A stretch of DNA of 64,000 bases. It comes from Bacillota bacterium. GTDB lineage: Bacteria; Bacillota; Clostridia; Oscillospirales; CAG-382. Position numbers and translations under genes: made by a program. The stretch spans positions 58,138-122,137 of the forward strand of contig JAKPGJ010000036.1 of NCBI GenBank assembly GCA_029550965.1. The letters run 5' to 3'. Positions 1 through 10,244 of the stretch are shown here, one piece after another. The notes beneath the pieces were generated by a model. It made no database searches and was not told where the DNA came from. It saw only the letters and a list, made by a program, of their open reading frames with translations. Every line of letters begins with the position of its first letter. The stretch's first letter is position 1.

Positions 1-591
1 CGCGCCCAGATTTGCAAACTTGCCGGGGTTTTTCAGGAACTCAACGATTTCCTGAAGCTCCTGTTTTTCCTCGTCGGCGCCCGCGACGTCGGAGAAGTAA
101 ACCTTGTTCTTTTCTTCCGAGCCCAGTCTGGTTCTCGCCTTGCTGAAGGAGTTCATCCTGCCGCCGAGGCCGCCGATTCCGCCGCCGGTGCCGGTGCCTT
201 TGGTGGCTCTCGAAATGAACATCCACCAGACGAACACCATAATGGCGATAACGATTAAATAAGGCAGAAAGTTGACCCACCATGGGAGGTCCGTAGGCGC
301 GATAAAGTCGTACTCGGCTACGTTCTTCTCATATATTTCGTGTAAATCCTCATAAAACAACTGTAAGCTCGCTAACTTATAGGAAACCTTGGTGCCGTCT
401 TTTTTAACGATCTTCAGCTCATAGTCGGGTTCGACTTTGAAGGACTGCACTTGATCGTTCTTGAACATTGCCACAATGTCGCTGTACTGCAGTTCCTTCT
501 GAGCTGGCTGATTCATTACATAGCTTCCTATAAAAATGATCGCGAGCACAAACAATATATAAAACATTAAAACTCTTCCGTTATTCTTCAT
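1..591 (-). CDS. ftsH: ATP-dependent zinc metalloprotease FtsH, N-terminal part (cut by window edge)
   Basis: FtsH is a membrane-anchored AAA+ protease that degrades misfolded membrane and regulatory proteins. Only about the first 197 residues are inside the window. They show an N-terminal membrane segment (about residues 8-25), an extracytoplasmic region of about 80 residues, a second membrane segment (about 105-125), a Gly-rich linker, and the start of the AAA module with VYFSDVAGADEEKQEL, a standard FtsH signature. The ATPase core and HExxH site lie outside. The ATG at 591 lies inside the 3' end of tilS (11-base overlap), so the two are probably translationally coupled; tilS next to ftsH is a common Firmicutes order. 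Confidence 0.95.
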   Translation of the reverse strand, partial: MKNNGRVLMFYILFVLAIIFIGSYVMNQPAQKELQYSDIVAMFKNDQVQSFKVEPDYELKIVKKDGTKVSYKLASLQLFYEDLHEIYEKNVAEYDFIAPTDLPWWVNFLPYLIVIAIMVFVWWMFISRATKGTGTGGGIGGLGGRMNSFSKARTRLGSEEKNKVYFSDVAGADEEKQELQEIVEFLKNPGKFANLGA

Positions 592-1972
592 CTACAACCT
601 GCCCTTCCTGCGAAATGCCGGTAAAACGTACATTTATGAGTACTGAGTTTTCGGAGTTCCCGCGGCAGTAAACGCGGTCACTGGCGCCGATAAACGGGAC
701 ATATACAATACCCTTGTCGTCAAAGAATACCGGTACCGCGTCCCTTATAAAGGCGGGAACGCGATTCGCAATAAACTCTTTTTTTATGCTTCTGTTGACG
801 CCGCGGCAGAAGATTCTGTCGCCCTCCTGACGCTTGCGGTATCTCACATTGCCAACAATTTTACCAAAATCAAGAATAATATGTGTGTAATTATTGTAAA
901 TATTTTCATTGAAATTAGAGTTTATTCTTTGGCACAGAATATTTACTTTCCCGCCAGCAAAACTATTTTCGCCAAACTTCAGTTCATAAATGCCGTCATC
1001 GGAAAGTTTTTTTATGTTTTCAAGCTCTTTTTTCAGCAGGAACTCTATTTTTCCTTCCGAAACCCTCGCAATTACTCCGCCGGGAAGGGACAACATTTTT
1101 CCGGTTTTGTTTGACGACAGCGCCGTCAGCGCTTCCAGATGAACCGACATCAGGCTTCTGCCGCCGGTTTTTTTCGCATAAGCCTGCTGCAGCCGTCGCC
1201 TGAGCAGCGCCGGGTGCAAGTCCGCGTCCTTTACGTCTTCCGGCAGATTGTTCAGCACGGAATCAAAGTAATCCTCGTCGGAACGCGCGTACGCGGAAAG
1301 CCGGTCCGCCGCCTCGACAACCTGCGGGTTGATTTTTTTTGCGCCGGGCAGCAGACAATTGCGGATATAGTTTCGCGTAATATCGTTATCCTCGTTCGAG
1401 CTGTCTTCGACGTAAGAAAAGCCGTTCGCTTTTAAAAACGCTTCGTTCTCTTCCCTGCTGATTTTCAAAAGCGGGCGGATGATGTTTCGGTTCACCGGCG
1501 GAATGCCGCAAAGCCCGCTGACCGTCGTTCCGCGGATAAGGTTCATATAAACCGTTTCGGCGTTGTCGTTCTTAGTATGCGCAGTCGCAAAAAAATTAAT
1601 ATTTTCTTTTACGCCCAGTTCTTGAAAATAGCCGTATCGCGCGTCGCGCGCGGCTTCTTCGACAGACTTGCCGCTATTTTTCGCCAGCGCGCGCACGTCT
1701 ATTTTGGTCCTGAACAGCGGCAAATCCAGTTTTTCGCAGAGTTCAAAGCAGAACTGCTCGTCTCGTTCCGATTCTGCGCCGCGCAGCATATGGTTTACAT
1801 GAACCGCGGACAGGTTATATTGAAACCTGCTTTTTAGCTTATACAGCGAAACCAGCAAAGATACCGAATCCGCGCCGCCGGACAGACAGACGCAGACCTT
1901 TTTTCCGGTCCAATCAACGTTCAGTTCTTCGAGAAAACGGCTTACCTTGTCAAGATAGCCCGATTCACGCAT
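581..1972 (-). CDS. tilS: tRNA(Ile)-lysidine synthase TilS
   Basis: TilS attaches lysine to C34 of the AUA-reading tRNA(Ile), which changes both amino-acid and codon identity; it is essential and cytosolic. The PP-loop ATPase motif SGGADS is near residue 32, followed by the HVNHMLRG and TAHTKNDNAET blocks typical of the family; a C-terminal TilS domain follows. Length of about 463 residues is normal. The start is set at ATG 1972, which has GAGGA eight bases upstream; a TTG five codons earlier overlaps that ribosome binding site and is unlikely. The start overlaps the dnaB stop (1965-1967), and the 3' end overlaps the ftsH start, so dnaB-tilS-ftsH look co-translated. Confidence 0.95.
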   Translation of the reverse strand: MRESGYLDKVSRFLEELNVDWTGKKVCVCLSGGADSVSLLVSLYKLKSRFQYNLSAVHVNHMLRGAESERDEQFCFELCEKLDLPLFRTKIDVRALAKNSGKSVEEAARDARYGYFQELGVKENINFFATAHTKNDNAETVYMNLIRGTTVSGLCGIPPVNRNIIRPLLKISREENEAFLKANGFSYVEDSSNEDNDITRNYIRNCLLPGAKKINPQVVEAADRLSAYARSDEDYFDSVLNNLPEDVKDADLHPALLRRRLQQAYAKKTGGRSLMSVHLEALTALSSNKTGKMLSLPGGVIARVSEGKIEFLLKKELENIKKLSDDGIYELKFGENSFAGGKVNILCQRINSNFNENIYNNYTHIILDFGKIVGNVRYRKRQEGDRIFCRGVNRSIKKEFIANRVPAFIRDAVPVFFDDKGIVYVPFIGASDRVYCRGNSENSVLINVRFTGISQEGQVVDEE

Positions 1973-3314
1973 TATATCTTTCCTCAATTTCGGTGTATTT
2001 AAACAGATGCCCGTACCATCCGAGCGGAACTATGCTTGTTCTTCCGTGCCTGTTTTTCGCAACGCTGCATTTCGCAAGAATCTGGTTTGCGTTGTTGTCG
2101 TTGTTTTGCTCGTCTTTTTTATAATAATCGTCCCGATACAGGAACATGACGATGTCCGCGTCCTGCTCGATGCTTCCCGAGTCGCGCAGGTCGGAAAGCA
2201 CGGGCATTTTATCCGTACGGCTCTCTGTCGTACGCGCAAGCTGCGAACATAGAATAACCGGAACATGCAAATCTTTTGCCATCAGCTTGAGCGCGCGCGT
2301 AATCTGGCTGATTTCAAGCACGCGGTTTTCCGCATGCCGTTCGCTCTGCATCAGCTGCAGGTAGTCGATAACGACCAGCCCTAAGTTTTTGAGCCTGCGC
2401 AGTTTCGCTTTCATCGCGGTAACGGTGATGCCGGAAGTGTCGTCGAAAAGCAGGTTGGTTTCGGAAAGCGCGCTCGCCGCCTCGGCAAGCCGTTTCCACT
2501 GCTCGTTGTCCAGTTTTCCGGTCCGCATGCTGTAGCTGTCGATCAACGCTTCCGAGCATAGGATACGCGAAACAATCTGTTCGTTTGTCATCTCGAGCGA
2601 AAAAATCGCGACTTCCTTTTTGGTGCGCTTCGCGACGTTCACCGCGATGTTGATGGCGAACGTGGTTTTGCCCATGCCGGGGCGTCCGCCGAGAACGATC
2701 AAATCGCCGGGACCCATGCCGACAAGCAGACTGTCCAGCGTGCCGAAACCGGTTTTGATGCCCGAGATGGATTCCGGGTCGTTTTTCAATGCGTTCAGCG
2801 TCGTATAATTCTGTACGATAACATCTCGAATATGCGTAAAACTGACATTATACCGGTTCTGCGCGATTTCGTAGATTTTCTGCTCGGCAAAATCCAGCAC
2901 GTCACCCGCTTCGCCCAGCTCCGAATAAGCGGTATCCGCGATTTCTCTGGAAGCGTTTATCAGCGAGCGCAGGAGCGATTTGTCCTTGATAATATTCGCG
3001 TATTCGTTGACGTTCGCCGCGCTGCTTGCCAGGTCAACCAGCATTTTTATGTACTTCGCCGCGTCGCCCTCGGTGTAGCTCCCGAGCTTTGTCAATGTAT
3101 CGACTAACGTAACCACGTCGATGGTTTTGCTGGAGATAAACATTTCTGTCATCGCGGTGAAAATTGCCTGATGCTGCTCGAGATAAAAGTCTTCCGGTTT
3201 GAGAAGCGTCATGACATCGTTTATCTTCTCTGAATCAATCAAAATCGCGCCGAGGATAGCCTGCTCGGCTTCCATGGAAAACGGCATCCTTTTTAACGTT
3301 TCAAGCTCAGGCAT
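1965..3314 (-). CDS. dnaB: Replicative DNA helicase DnaB (DnaC of Bacillus)
   Basis: Hexameric 5'-3' helicase that unwinds DNA ahead of the replisome. The N-terminal DnaB domain (about residues 8-110) is followed by a RecA-like ATPase with Walker A GGRPGMGKTT (about 205-214), Walker B LVVIDYLQLM and the DLRDSGSIEQDAD motif near the C terminus. The 449 residues fit the family. ATG 3314 is preceded by GGAGATATAACT. Gene order gdpP-rplI-dnaB is conserved in Firmicutes. About 85 bases separate it from rplI, and they hold a degenerate heptad repeat. Confidence 0.97.
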   Translation of the reverse strand: MPELETLKRMPFSMEAEQAILGAILIDSEKINDVMTLLKPEDFYLEQHQAIFTAMTEMFISSKTIDVVTLVDTLTKLGSYTEGDAAKYIKMLVDLASSAANVNEYANIIKDKSLLRSLINASREIADTAYSELGEAGDVLDFAEQKIYEIAQNRYNVSFTHIRDVIVQNYTTLNALKNDPESISGIKTGFGTLDSLLVGMGPGDLIVLGGRPGMGKTTFAINIAVNVAKRTKKEVAIFSLEMTNEQIVSRILCSEALIDSYSMRTGKLDNEQWKRLAEAASALSETNLLFDDTSGITVTAMKAKLRRLKNLGLVVIDYLQLMQSERHAENRVLEISQITRALKLMAKDLHVPVILCSQLARTTESRTDKMPVLSDLRDSGSIEQDADIVMFLYRDDYYKKDEQNNDNNANQILAKCSVAKNRHGRTSIVPLGWYGHLFKYTEIEERYNA

Positions 3315-3333
3315 AGTTATATCTCCAATTTTT

Positions 3334-3368
3334 AGATAATAGGTAAGAGATTAGAGGTATGAGAATTC
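3334..3368 (-). repeat. Degenerate 7-base tandem repeat (AGGTAAG type) between rplI and dnaB
   Basis: Five consecutive 7-mers read AGATAAT, AGGTAAG, AGATTAG, AGGTATG, AGAATTC on the plus strand. A TCTTACC near 3381-3387 is complementary to the GGTAAGA here, so a weak hairpin is possible. The same periodicity appears at 25321-25420 and around 63.8-64.0 kb. Confidence 0.6.
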
Positions 3369-3399
3369 TTTGTTTATAAGTCTTACCGCTTACTTCTGC

Positions 3400-3843
3400 T
3401 TATATAACGACATTTATCTTGATATTCGCGCTGATTTCCGGATACAGCTTCAGCTCTATGTCATATTCGCCGACGGTTTTGATGGTTTCGTTCAAAACGA
3501 TTTTACGTTTGTCCACCGTTATGCCAAGCTCGCTTTGCAGTCTATCGCTGATGTCTTTCGCCGTGACCGCGCCGTAAAGCCGTCCGTCGGCGCCGCCGGT
3601 GGTTTTAAAGGTCAGCACCGTTCCTTTCAGCTTTTCGGCAAGCGCGGCTGCGTTCTTCTTTTCTTCCGCTTTTCTGTATTCTTCGCTTTCTTTTTTCGCT
3701 TTTAACTCCTGAATTGTCTGGTCGTCAGCAAGTTTGGCAAGTTTTTTGGGGAACAGATAGTTGCGGGCGAATCCGTCCGAAACGTTCACAATATCTCCCT
3801 TCTTGCCCTGCCCTTTGACGTCCGCAAGCAATACGACTTTCAT
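3400..3843 (-). CDS. rplI: 50S ribosomal protein L9
   Basis: Large-subunit protein that binds 23S rRNA and supports reading-frame fidelity. The N-terminal domain [21 protein letters not shown] is the textbook L9 signature, followed by the long connecting helix (about residues 40-75) and the C-terminal domain. Length of 147 residues matches the family. The start ATG 3843 follows AGGAG. It sits 29 bases downstream of gdpP, as in Bacillus and many Clostridia. Confidence 0.98.
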   Translation of the reverse strand: MKVVLLADVKGQGKKGDIVNVSDGFARNYLFPKKLAKLADDQTIQELKAKKESEEYRKAEEKKNAAALAEKLKGTVLTFKTTGGADGRLYGAVTAKDISDRLQSELGITVDKRKIVLNETIKTVGEYDIELKLYPEISANIKINVVI

Positions 3844-3872
3844 AAATATTCTCCTACTCTTATGGTTTAAAA

Positions 3873-5900
3873 CTATACGGTTTGCGTCTCTAAATATTCG
3901 TCAATCGCAGACTCTAAAATTTCCAGCGCTTCGTCCGGGTCATAGACCGGCGTGGTGAAATCCTTGCCTTCCCTGCGCCGAATAATCGCTCCGGCCGACT
4001 GGAAATGACCGCCGCCGCCCAACAGCTTGGCGATGTTAATGACGTTGACCGAGCCGTCGGAGCGCGCGGAAAGATGAAAACCGTTGTCCGTAATATACAG
4101 CACAAACGAAGCGTTGATATTCTCGATGCCGATTAATTGTTCGGCAGCTTTAGAAGCCGCGACTTTGTTGTCGGGGTTCGCGTCGGCGTCATATACCGAG
4201 ATCGCGAAATGCTCTTTATAGACCATAAAGTTGTTCACGATATCGTTTACCCGGTTGAACTCGTCCACCGAGGATTTAAACAGCAGGCGCGTTTTTCCCG
4301 CGTCCGCGCCCTCGCTTCTGAGATACGAGCAGGCGTTGAAGGTGCGCGTGCCGGTATCTCTTGAGAAGTTCTGCGTGTCGAGCAGAATGCCCGCGAGCAG
4401 AATCTGCGCTTCCTCCGGCCTTAGCGTGTTTGGGGGCAGCGCGAGCTCGAGAATCTCGCAGACCAGTTCCGAAGCGCTCGAAGCGGTCGGGTCGATGTTC
4501 GGCGGCTGCAGAACCTGCGCGCCCAGCGGGTCTCTCAGCGCGTGGTGGTCGATGATGATTACCCGCTGCGCGTTTTCATAAATATGCGGCGCCTCAAAGA
4601 TTTCAGGCGTGCTCGCGTCGCTGATAATCACCAGCGTATCGGGCGTCAGCAACTCCTGACCGTAAACCGAATCGACGAACAAATCCTGATATTCGGGAAT
4701 GTCTTTGAGCAGCTCAAAAATCTGCTTGATGCTGTACTCATACTTATCGACGACGATGTTGACCTTGATGCCGAGATAGCGGACCAGCTTCGCAAGGCCG
4801 ATGTTGGACGCGATGGAATCGAAATCGGCTCTTGAATGTCCCATAATCAGTACGTTGCTGGATTTCGGGATATGGTGCAAAAGCAAATCCTTGCACACTC
4901 TTGAGCGGATTCGCGTTTGTTTTTGCACCGCTTTGTTTCTGCCGCCGTAGCTGACCTCGCCGTCCGCGGTTTTCACGACCGCCTGCGCGCCGCCCCGCTG
5001 CAGCGCCGACTGCAATGCGCTCTGCGCTGACGCGTGTTTGTCGGCCAGCGAGCCGGTGGGCGCGGAAACGCCGATGGAGATGGTCAGCGGGATGACGGAA
5101 TCCTCCGCAGTGGCCATAACGACCTTGTCAAGAATGTCAAACCTGCTCTTGATCATGCCGTCAAGATAGCGGTACTCAAACTGCATGATGTATTTGTCGC
5201 GGTCGTACTCGGTCAGAATCGCCTTTATGCTTCTTGCCCATTCGTTGAGAACGGTGCTGATTTTCGCCGAGGTCATTTTGTTCTTTTCCTCGAACTCCTG
5301 CCCGATCTCCGAGCTGTTGTCAACGACGATATGCGCGACCAATACGTTGCTGTCGGCAAACTCTTTCTGCAACGCGTTAATCTCCGTCCGGTTGTACCAG
5401 ATGGTCGCGAACTGTTTTTTCTGTGCGTTGTCCATGCTGATGATATGAACCCGAAAATCAGCATAGGACGTCTTTATTTCGATGAAATCCTCGTAATTCT
5501 TATACGAATTATACAGATTCGAAAAGCTCAAAAGCCCGCCGAACAGCTCGCCGCTAAAATGATTCAGTTTTACGCCCTTTGTTTCCTCAAGGGATAAAAA
5601 ATCCTTGTTAAACCAGGTAAAACGGTTGTCCTCGTTGATAATCGCAATCGGCATGTCCAGCTTCGTAATCAGCGTGCGCAGAAGCGGCATGGAAGCCGTC
5701 GTGCTGCCGTCCAGCATTTTGTTTTTCCGTTCGGCGCCGGACCACAGCAGGATGAATCCGAAGTAAAGGAGGGTTAAGAGCAGCAGAATGTATTTTGCCT
5801 TATTGTCGGTCAGAAAGCCGATGACGGTAAAAGCCGCAAGCAGCGCCGAGGCGACCGTCTCGCCGATATGGGCCGCTATGAAACTGACAAGCTTTTTCAC
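3873..5900 (-). CDS. gdpP: Cyclic-di-AMP phosphodiesterase, GdpP/YybT type (DHH family)
   Basis: Membrane-bound enzyme that cleaves the second messenger c-di-AMP and so affects cell-wall and potassium homeostasis. In order: two membrane helices (about residues 8-55), a PAS-like domain, a degenerate GGDEF region (about 175-320), then DHH and DHHA1 domains. The metal-binding motifs are visible as [20 protein letters not shown] and IIDHHALRD, and the DHHA1 motif as [11 protein letters not shown]. The 675 residues fit full-length GdpP. The start is GTG 5900, supported by GGAGG nine bases upstream. Neighbours rplI and dnaB are the conserved context. Confidence 0.95.
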   Translation of the reverse strand: MKKLVSFIAAHIGETVASALLAAFTVIGFLTDNKAKYILLLLTLLYFGFILLWSGAERKNKMLDGSTTASMPLLRTLITKLDMPIAIINEDNRFTWFNKDFLSLEETKGVKLNHFSGELFGGLLSFSNLYNSYKNYEDFIEIKTSYADFRVHIISMDNAQKKQFATIWYNRTEINALQKEFADSNVLVAHIVVDNSSEIGQEFEEKNKMTSAKISTVLNEWARSIKAILTEYDRDKYIMQFEYRYLDGMIKSRFDILDKVVMATAEDSVIPLTISIGVSAPTGSLADKHASAQSALQSALQRGGAQAVVKTADGEVSYGGRNKAVQKQTRIRSRVCKDLLLHHIPKSSNVLIMGHSRADFDSIASNIGLAKLVRYLGIKVNIVVDKYEYSIKQIFELLKDIPEYQDLFVDSVYGQELLTPDTLVIISDASTPEIFEAPHIYENAQRVIIIDHHALRDPLGAQVLQPPNIDPTASSASELVCEILELALPPNTLRPEEAQILLAGILLDTQNFSRDTGTRTFNACSYLRSEGADAGKTRLLFKSSVDEFNRVNDIVNNFMVYKEHFAISVYDADANPDNKVAASKAAEQLIGIENINASFVLYITDNGFHLSARSDGSVNVINIAKLLGGGGHFQSAGAIIRRREGKDFTTPVYDPDEALEILESAIDEYLETQTV

Positions 5901-5974
5901 CGACTACCCTCCTCTCAATGATTATGAAAACAGGTGATTTGATATTATACTATATCTTTGTTATTTTTGTCAAT

Positions 5975-8203
5975 CTATAACAGGGTCTGCTGGTTCAGCT
6001 CCGCGTCAAAATCCTCGAAAACAACGCCCGCCGACGGAAGTTTATCCTTGCGGTATTTGTTTTCTTTTATAAGCTTCGGGCATGCATCGTTATACGGAAC
6101 GACAGAGACGATTCTTGCGTCCTTTTTAAGCGTAAAGACCGTCGCGCCGTATGAGGTGCGGGTGGTTTTCTCGGAAATCTGCGCCTCGCCTACCAGCAGC
6201 GCGCGCGCGTTGTCCGCGCGTAAAAGATACTCTTTTGCCGTACCTGCTTTAAAGACCGCGACAAGCGGGCTGCCGTCATAAAACGCGCTGGTCAGCTTCC
6301 GGCGGTTGGTCTTGGTCTGGTAAACCGAGGTCGGGATTTTTACCGCCCTTCCGTTTTCAAAGAACAAAACAAGACCGCCTTCGTAGTTCTTCAAAATAAC
6401 AGCGGAAACAACCTTTTCGCCCTCGTCAAACGAGAGTTTGGCGGGAATGTAATCGCCGAGATTGGACGCCTTCTGGTCCTCAAAATCATAGAGTTTCGCC
6501 TTATACACCTGCGCGTTCGTGGTGAAGAACAAAACCTCCGCGGCGTTGGTCGTTTCCTCGCTGAACAGCAGGCTGTCGTTCTCCTTAAACTTCTGAACGT
6601 CGTTTCCCCTGAGCGAAGCGGTCGTGCATTTCTTAAAATACCCTTCCCGGCTCAGGAATACGACGACCGGATAATCCTCTACGGCTTCTTCCGGCTCGTA
6701 CGGTTCGATGTCGTCCTCGTAAATCAGCATGGTTTTTCTCGGAACGCCGTACTTCTTGGATACTTCTTTCAGCTGCTTGATAATGACGTTCTTTATCTTT
6801 CTGTCGCTCGCGATAAGGCCTTTGAGTTCCTCAATGTCTTTTTCAAGCTGGTCGATTTCGTCGATGCGCTTGAGAATGTACTCCCGGTTGAGGTTTCTCA
6901 GCTTAATATCCGCTACGAACTCCGCCTGAACCTCGTCGATTTTGAATCCTGCCATCAGGTTCGGAACGACGTCTTTTTCGTTCTCGGTGGTGCGGATAAT
7001 CTTTATCGCTTTGTCGATGTCCAAAAGGATTTCTTTTAATCCGTAAAGAAGGTGCAGCTTGTCCGACTTTTTGCCGAGGTCGTAAATATAGGTTCTGCGC
7101 AGGCACTCGATGCGGAACGCGGTCCATTCCTCAAGGATATCAAGAATCCCCATGACGCGGGGCGAACCGCCGACCAGGATATTGAAGTTGCAGGGGAAAT
7201 CATCCTCAAGCGTCGTGGTCTTGAAGAGTTTCGCCATCAGTTTTTCATAATCGACGCCGCGCTTTAAATCGATGGTGAGCTTGAGCCCGTTGATATCGAT
7301 TTCGTCGCGGACGTCGTTGATTTCCTTCAGCTTGCCCTCTTTATACTGCTTTACGATCGCGTCTTTGATTTTCTCAACCGTTGTCGTATAGGGAATCTGT
7401 GTAATCTCGATGCAGTTGTTCGACTTATCGTAGCTGTATTTCGCTCTGAGTTTTAAGCTTCCCCTGCCGGTTTTGTAAATGTCGTACAGCTTTTTGCGGT
7501 TGTAGATCAGCAGCCCGCCGGTCGGAAAATCCGGCGCTTTGAGAATGCCCAGCAGCTTGTCCACCGTGAAATTGCTGTCGGAAAGGTACGCGATGGCCGC
7601 CTCGCATACCTCGTTTAGGTTAAACGAGCAGATGTTGCTGCTCATGCCGACGGCGATGCCAAGGTTGGCCGAGACCAGAATATTCGGGAAAGAGGTCGGC
7701 AGCACGACCGGCTCGGTCGTGGTTCCGTCGTAGTTATCGACGAAATCGACCGCGTCCTTGTCGATGCCGTCAAAAAGCTCCTGCGCGATGGGCGCGAGCT
7801 TGCATTCCGTATATCGCGCGGCGGCGTACGCCATATCGGAATAATGCTTTCCGAAGCTTCCCTTTGACTCGATAAACGGATGCAGAAGCGACTCCTTTCC
7901 GGTGGTCAGTCTGACCAGTGTTTCGTAAATCGCGGCGTCGCCGTGCGGGTTGAGCACCATCGTTTGACCGACGACTTTTGCGCTCTTCTGTTTCGGACCG
8001 GTAAGAAGGCCCATTTTATACATCGTGTAAAGCAGCTTCCGGTGCGCGGGCTTGAAACCGTCGATCTCGGGAATGGCGCGCGAGACGATAACGCTCATCG
8101 CGTACGGCATATAATTGGTTTCAAGCACTTCGGTTATCCTCTGCTCGATCGGAGGCGCTTCTTTTTCAGAATCGTTTATGATATCTTTTTTTCTTTTTGC
8201 CAC
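5975..8203 (-). CDS. Type IIA DNA topoisomerase, A (cleavage) subunit, ParC/GyrA-like
   Basis: Cleaves and religates duplex DNA through a tyrosyl-DNA intermediate. The breakage-reunion domain starts at about residue 20 with the family pattern PYAMSVIVSRAIPEIDGFKP; the catalytic tyrosine is Tyr131 in AARYTECKL. A coiled coil (about 390-460) and a reduced beta-pinwheel C-terminal domain follow. The 742 residues are shorter than a typical GyrA. It is paired with the B subunit 41 bases upstream. The pair resembles a second, divergent topoisomerase set I recall in Clostridia beside the ordinary gyrase, so I leave the symbol empty; parC is the usual label. The start is GTG 8203. Confidence 0.9.
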   Translation of the reverse strand: MAKRKKDIINDSEKEAPPIEQRITEVLETNYMPYAMSVIVSRAIPEIDGFKPAHRKLLYTMYKMGLLTGPKQKSAKVVGQTMVLNPHGDAAIYETLVRLTTGKESLLHPFIESKGSFGKHYSDMAYAAARYTECKLAPIAQELFDGIDKDAVDFVDNYDGTTTEPVVLPTSFPNILVSANLGIAVGMSSNICSFNLNEVCEAAIAYLSDSNFTVDKLLGILKAPDFPTGGLLIYNRKKLYDIYKTGRGSLKLRAKYSYDKSNNCIEITQIPYTTTVEKIKDAIVKQYKEGKLKEINDVRDEIDINGLKLTIDLKRGVDYEKLMAKLFKTTTLEDDFPCNFNILVGGSPRVMGILDILEEWTAFRIECLRRTYIYDLGKKSDKLHLLYGLKEILLDIDKAIKIIRTTENEKDVVPNLMAGFKIDEVQAEFVADIKLRNLNREYILKRIDEIDQLEKDIEELKGLIASDRKIKNVIIKQLKEVSKKYGVPRKTMLIYEDDIEPYEPEEAVEDYPVVVFLSREGYFKKCTTASLRGNDVQKFKENDSLLFSEETTNAAEVLFFTTNAQVYKAKLYDFEDQKASNLGDYIPAKLSFDEGEKVVSAVILKNYEGGLVLFFENGRAVKIPTSVYQTKTNRRKLTSAFYDGSPLVAVFKAGTAKEYLLRADNARALLVGEAQISEKTTRTSYGATVFTLKKDARIVSVVPYNDACPKLIKENKYRKDKLPSAGVVFEDFDAELNQQTLL

Positions 8204-8244
8204 TTCTTAAACCAATCCTTTGTGTCGTTCTATTATCGGCCAAT

Positions 8245-10227
8245 TTACACATCCGCCAGCGCCAGATACTTCGGACCTTTTTCGGCGATAAACTTCTTTC
8301 TGCCCTCCAGGTTGTCGCCCAGCAGGATATCGAAAATTTCGTAGGTTTTCTGCTCGTCCTCCGGCGTAATCCGAATCAGTTTTCGGGTCGCCGGATGCAT
8401 GGTCGTGCGCGACATCATGTCCGGGTCGTTCTCGCCCAAACCTTTCGAGCGCTGGATGGTGTATTTCTGGTTCCCCAGCTTTTGCAGTAGCTGTTCCTTT
8501 TCCCGTTCGCTGTACGCAAAAAGGGTTTCGTCCTTGGTGGTAATCTCATAAAGCGGCGTTTCCGCGATATAGACCCTGCCCGCTCTAATCAGCGAGGGCA
8601 CGAGCCGGTACAGCATGGTCAGAATCAGCGTGCGGATCTGATAGCCGTCCTCATCGGCGTCGGTACAGATGATGATTTTGCTCCAGCGCAAAGACTGCAT
8701 ATTAAACTCGGGCAGTTTCTTGCTCTTGGCGCCCTTGATTTCCACGCCGCAGCCCAGCACCTTGATCAAATCAAGAATAATGTCGCTGCTCAAGATTTTG
8801 TCATAGGACGCTTTCAGGCAGTTCAGCGTCTTTCCCCTGACCGGAATAATCGCCTGAAATTCGGCGTTCCGCGCGAGCTTGCAGCTCGTCAAAGCCGAAT
8901 CGCCCTCTACAATATAAAGCTCGCAGCGCTCGGGGTCTTTGCTGCGGCAGTTTACGAACTTTTCGACCGTATTGCTGATGTCCAGCGGCACGGAGAGCTT
9001 GAGCTTCGTAGAAGCGCGCATATTCTCGGACGACTCCCGAGCGCGCTTGTTAATCAGTATCTGGCTGCATATCTTTTCGGCATACTGGGGGTTTTCGATG
9101 AAGTAAACCTCCAGCGAATGCTTGAAAAAGTCGGTCATCGCCTCGGTGATGAAGGTGTTCGTAATCGCCTTCTTCGTCTGGTTCTCGTAGGAAGTCTGCG
9201 TTGAGAACGAGTTGACGATGAAAACCAGCGATTCCTCGACGTCGGCGTAGGTGATTTTGCTTTCGTTTTTTGCATATTTGTTGTTGGTTTTTAAATATTT
9301 GTCGATCGCCCAGACGAAGGCGCTTCTGGTCGCTTTGTCGGGCGAACCGCCGTGTTCAAGCCAGGACGAGTTGTGATAGAACTCGATTCTGCTGGTCCTG
9401 TTCGTGAAACAGAACGCCATATGCACTTTGAGCTTGTAGAAGTCTTTGTCCTCTCTGTCTCTGCCGACGCGTTCCGTAGAAAAATCCGCCGGCGGAGAGA
9501 TATAGTCCACGCCGACGATTTCGTTGATGTAGTCGACGATGCCGTTTTCGTACAAAAACTTGTGATTCTCAAAGCTGCCGTCGGCGTTCTGCCATTTGAG
9601 CGTCAGCGTCAGGCCTTTGTTGACAACGGCCTGTCTTTTTAGGGTTTCCAGGAAATATTCTTTGCGGATGTTGATATCGGTAAATACCTCGCGGTCGCTT
9701 TTCCAGCGGATGACAGTTCCGGTTTTGTTTTTCGGGCAGGGTTCTTTTTTTAGCTCGGTGCAGGGCTCGCCTTTTTGAAAGGAGATCGAATATTTTATCC
9801 CTTTCTGGTAGGAAACGACGTCCATAAACTCGGACGCGTACTGCGTCGCGCAGGCGCCCAGACCGTTCAGGCCCAGCGAATACTCGTACGCGCCGCCCTC
9901 GGCGTTGTTGTACTTGCCGCCCGCGTAAAGCTCGCAGAAGACAAGCTCCCAGTTGTATCTGCCCTCTTTTTCGTTCCAGTCGAGCGGAACGCCTCTGCCG
10001 AAATCCTCGACCTCCATCGTGTGGTCGTTGAAAACCGTAACGTTTATAACGTTGCCATAGCCTTCACGCGCTTCGTCGATCGCGTTGGAAAGAATCTCAA
10101 AAAAGGAGTGCTCGCAGCCCTCGATTCCGTCGGAACCGAAAATGACTGCCGGACGTTTGCGCACCCTGTCGGGGCCTTTTAAGGCCTGAATGCTTTGGCT
10201 GTCATACTCTGTCTTTTTTTTCGCCAT
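8245..10227 (-). CDS. Type IIA DNA topoisomerase, B (ATPase) subunit, ParE/GyrB-like
   Basis: ATPase and TOPRIM subunit of the topoisomerase above. The N-terminal GHKL ATPase shows EILSNAIDEAREG (N-box), VEDFGRGVP and SLGLNGLGA (glycine-rich lid). The TOPRIM domain shows YIVEGDSA (about 435) and CTDADEDGYQIRT, where canonical GyrB has DADVDG. The opening GPDRVRKRPAVIFGSDG replaces the canonical VRKRPGMYIG, which marks it as a divergent paralogue. The 660 residues fit. ATG 10227 follows GGGAG. The A subunit follows directly, so the pair forms one complex. Confidence 0.9.
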   Translation of the reverse strand: MAKKKTEYDSQSIQALKGPDRVRKRPAVIFGSDGIEGCEHSFFEILSNAIDEAREGYGNVINVTVFNDHTMEVEDFGRGVPLDWNEKEGRYNWELVFCELYAGGKYNNAEGGAYEYSLGLNGLGACATQYASEFMDVVSYQKGIKYSISFQKGEPCTELKKEPCPKNKTGTVIRWKSDREVFTDINIRKEYFLETLKRQAVVNKGLTLTLKWQNADGSFENHKFLYENGIVDYINEIVGVDYISPPADFSTERVGRDREDKDFYKLKVHMAFCFTNRTSRIEFYHNSSWLEHGGSPDKATRSAFVWAIDKYLKTNNKYAKNESKITYADVEESLVFIVNSFSTQTSYENQTKKAITNTFITEAMTDFFKHSLEVYFIENPQYAEKICSQILINKRARESSENMRASTKLKLSVPLDISNTVEKFVNCRSKDPERCELYIVEGDSALTSCKLARNAEFQAIIPVRGKTLNCLKASYDKILSSDIILDLIKVLGCGVEIKGAKSKKLPEFNMQSLRWSKIIICTDADEDGYQIRTLILTMLYRLVPSLIRAGRVYIAETPLYEITTKDETLFAYSEREKEQLLQKLGNQKYTIQRSKGLGENDPDMMSRTTMHPATRKLIRITPEDEQKTYEIFDILLGDNLEGRKKFIAEKGPKYLALADV

Positions 10228-10244
10228 GATATCTCCCAGAAATT

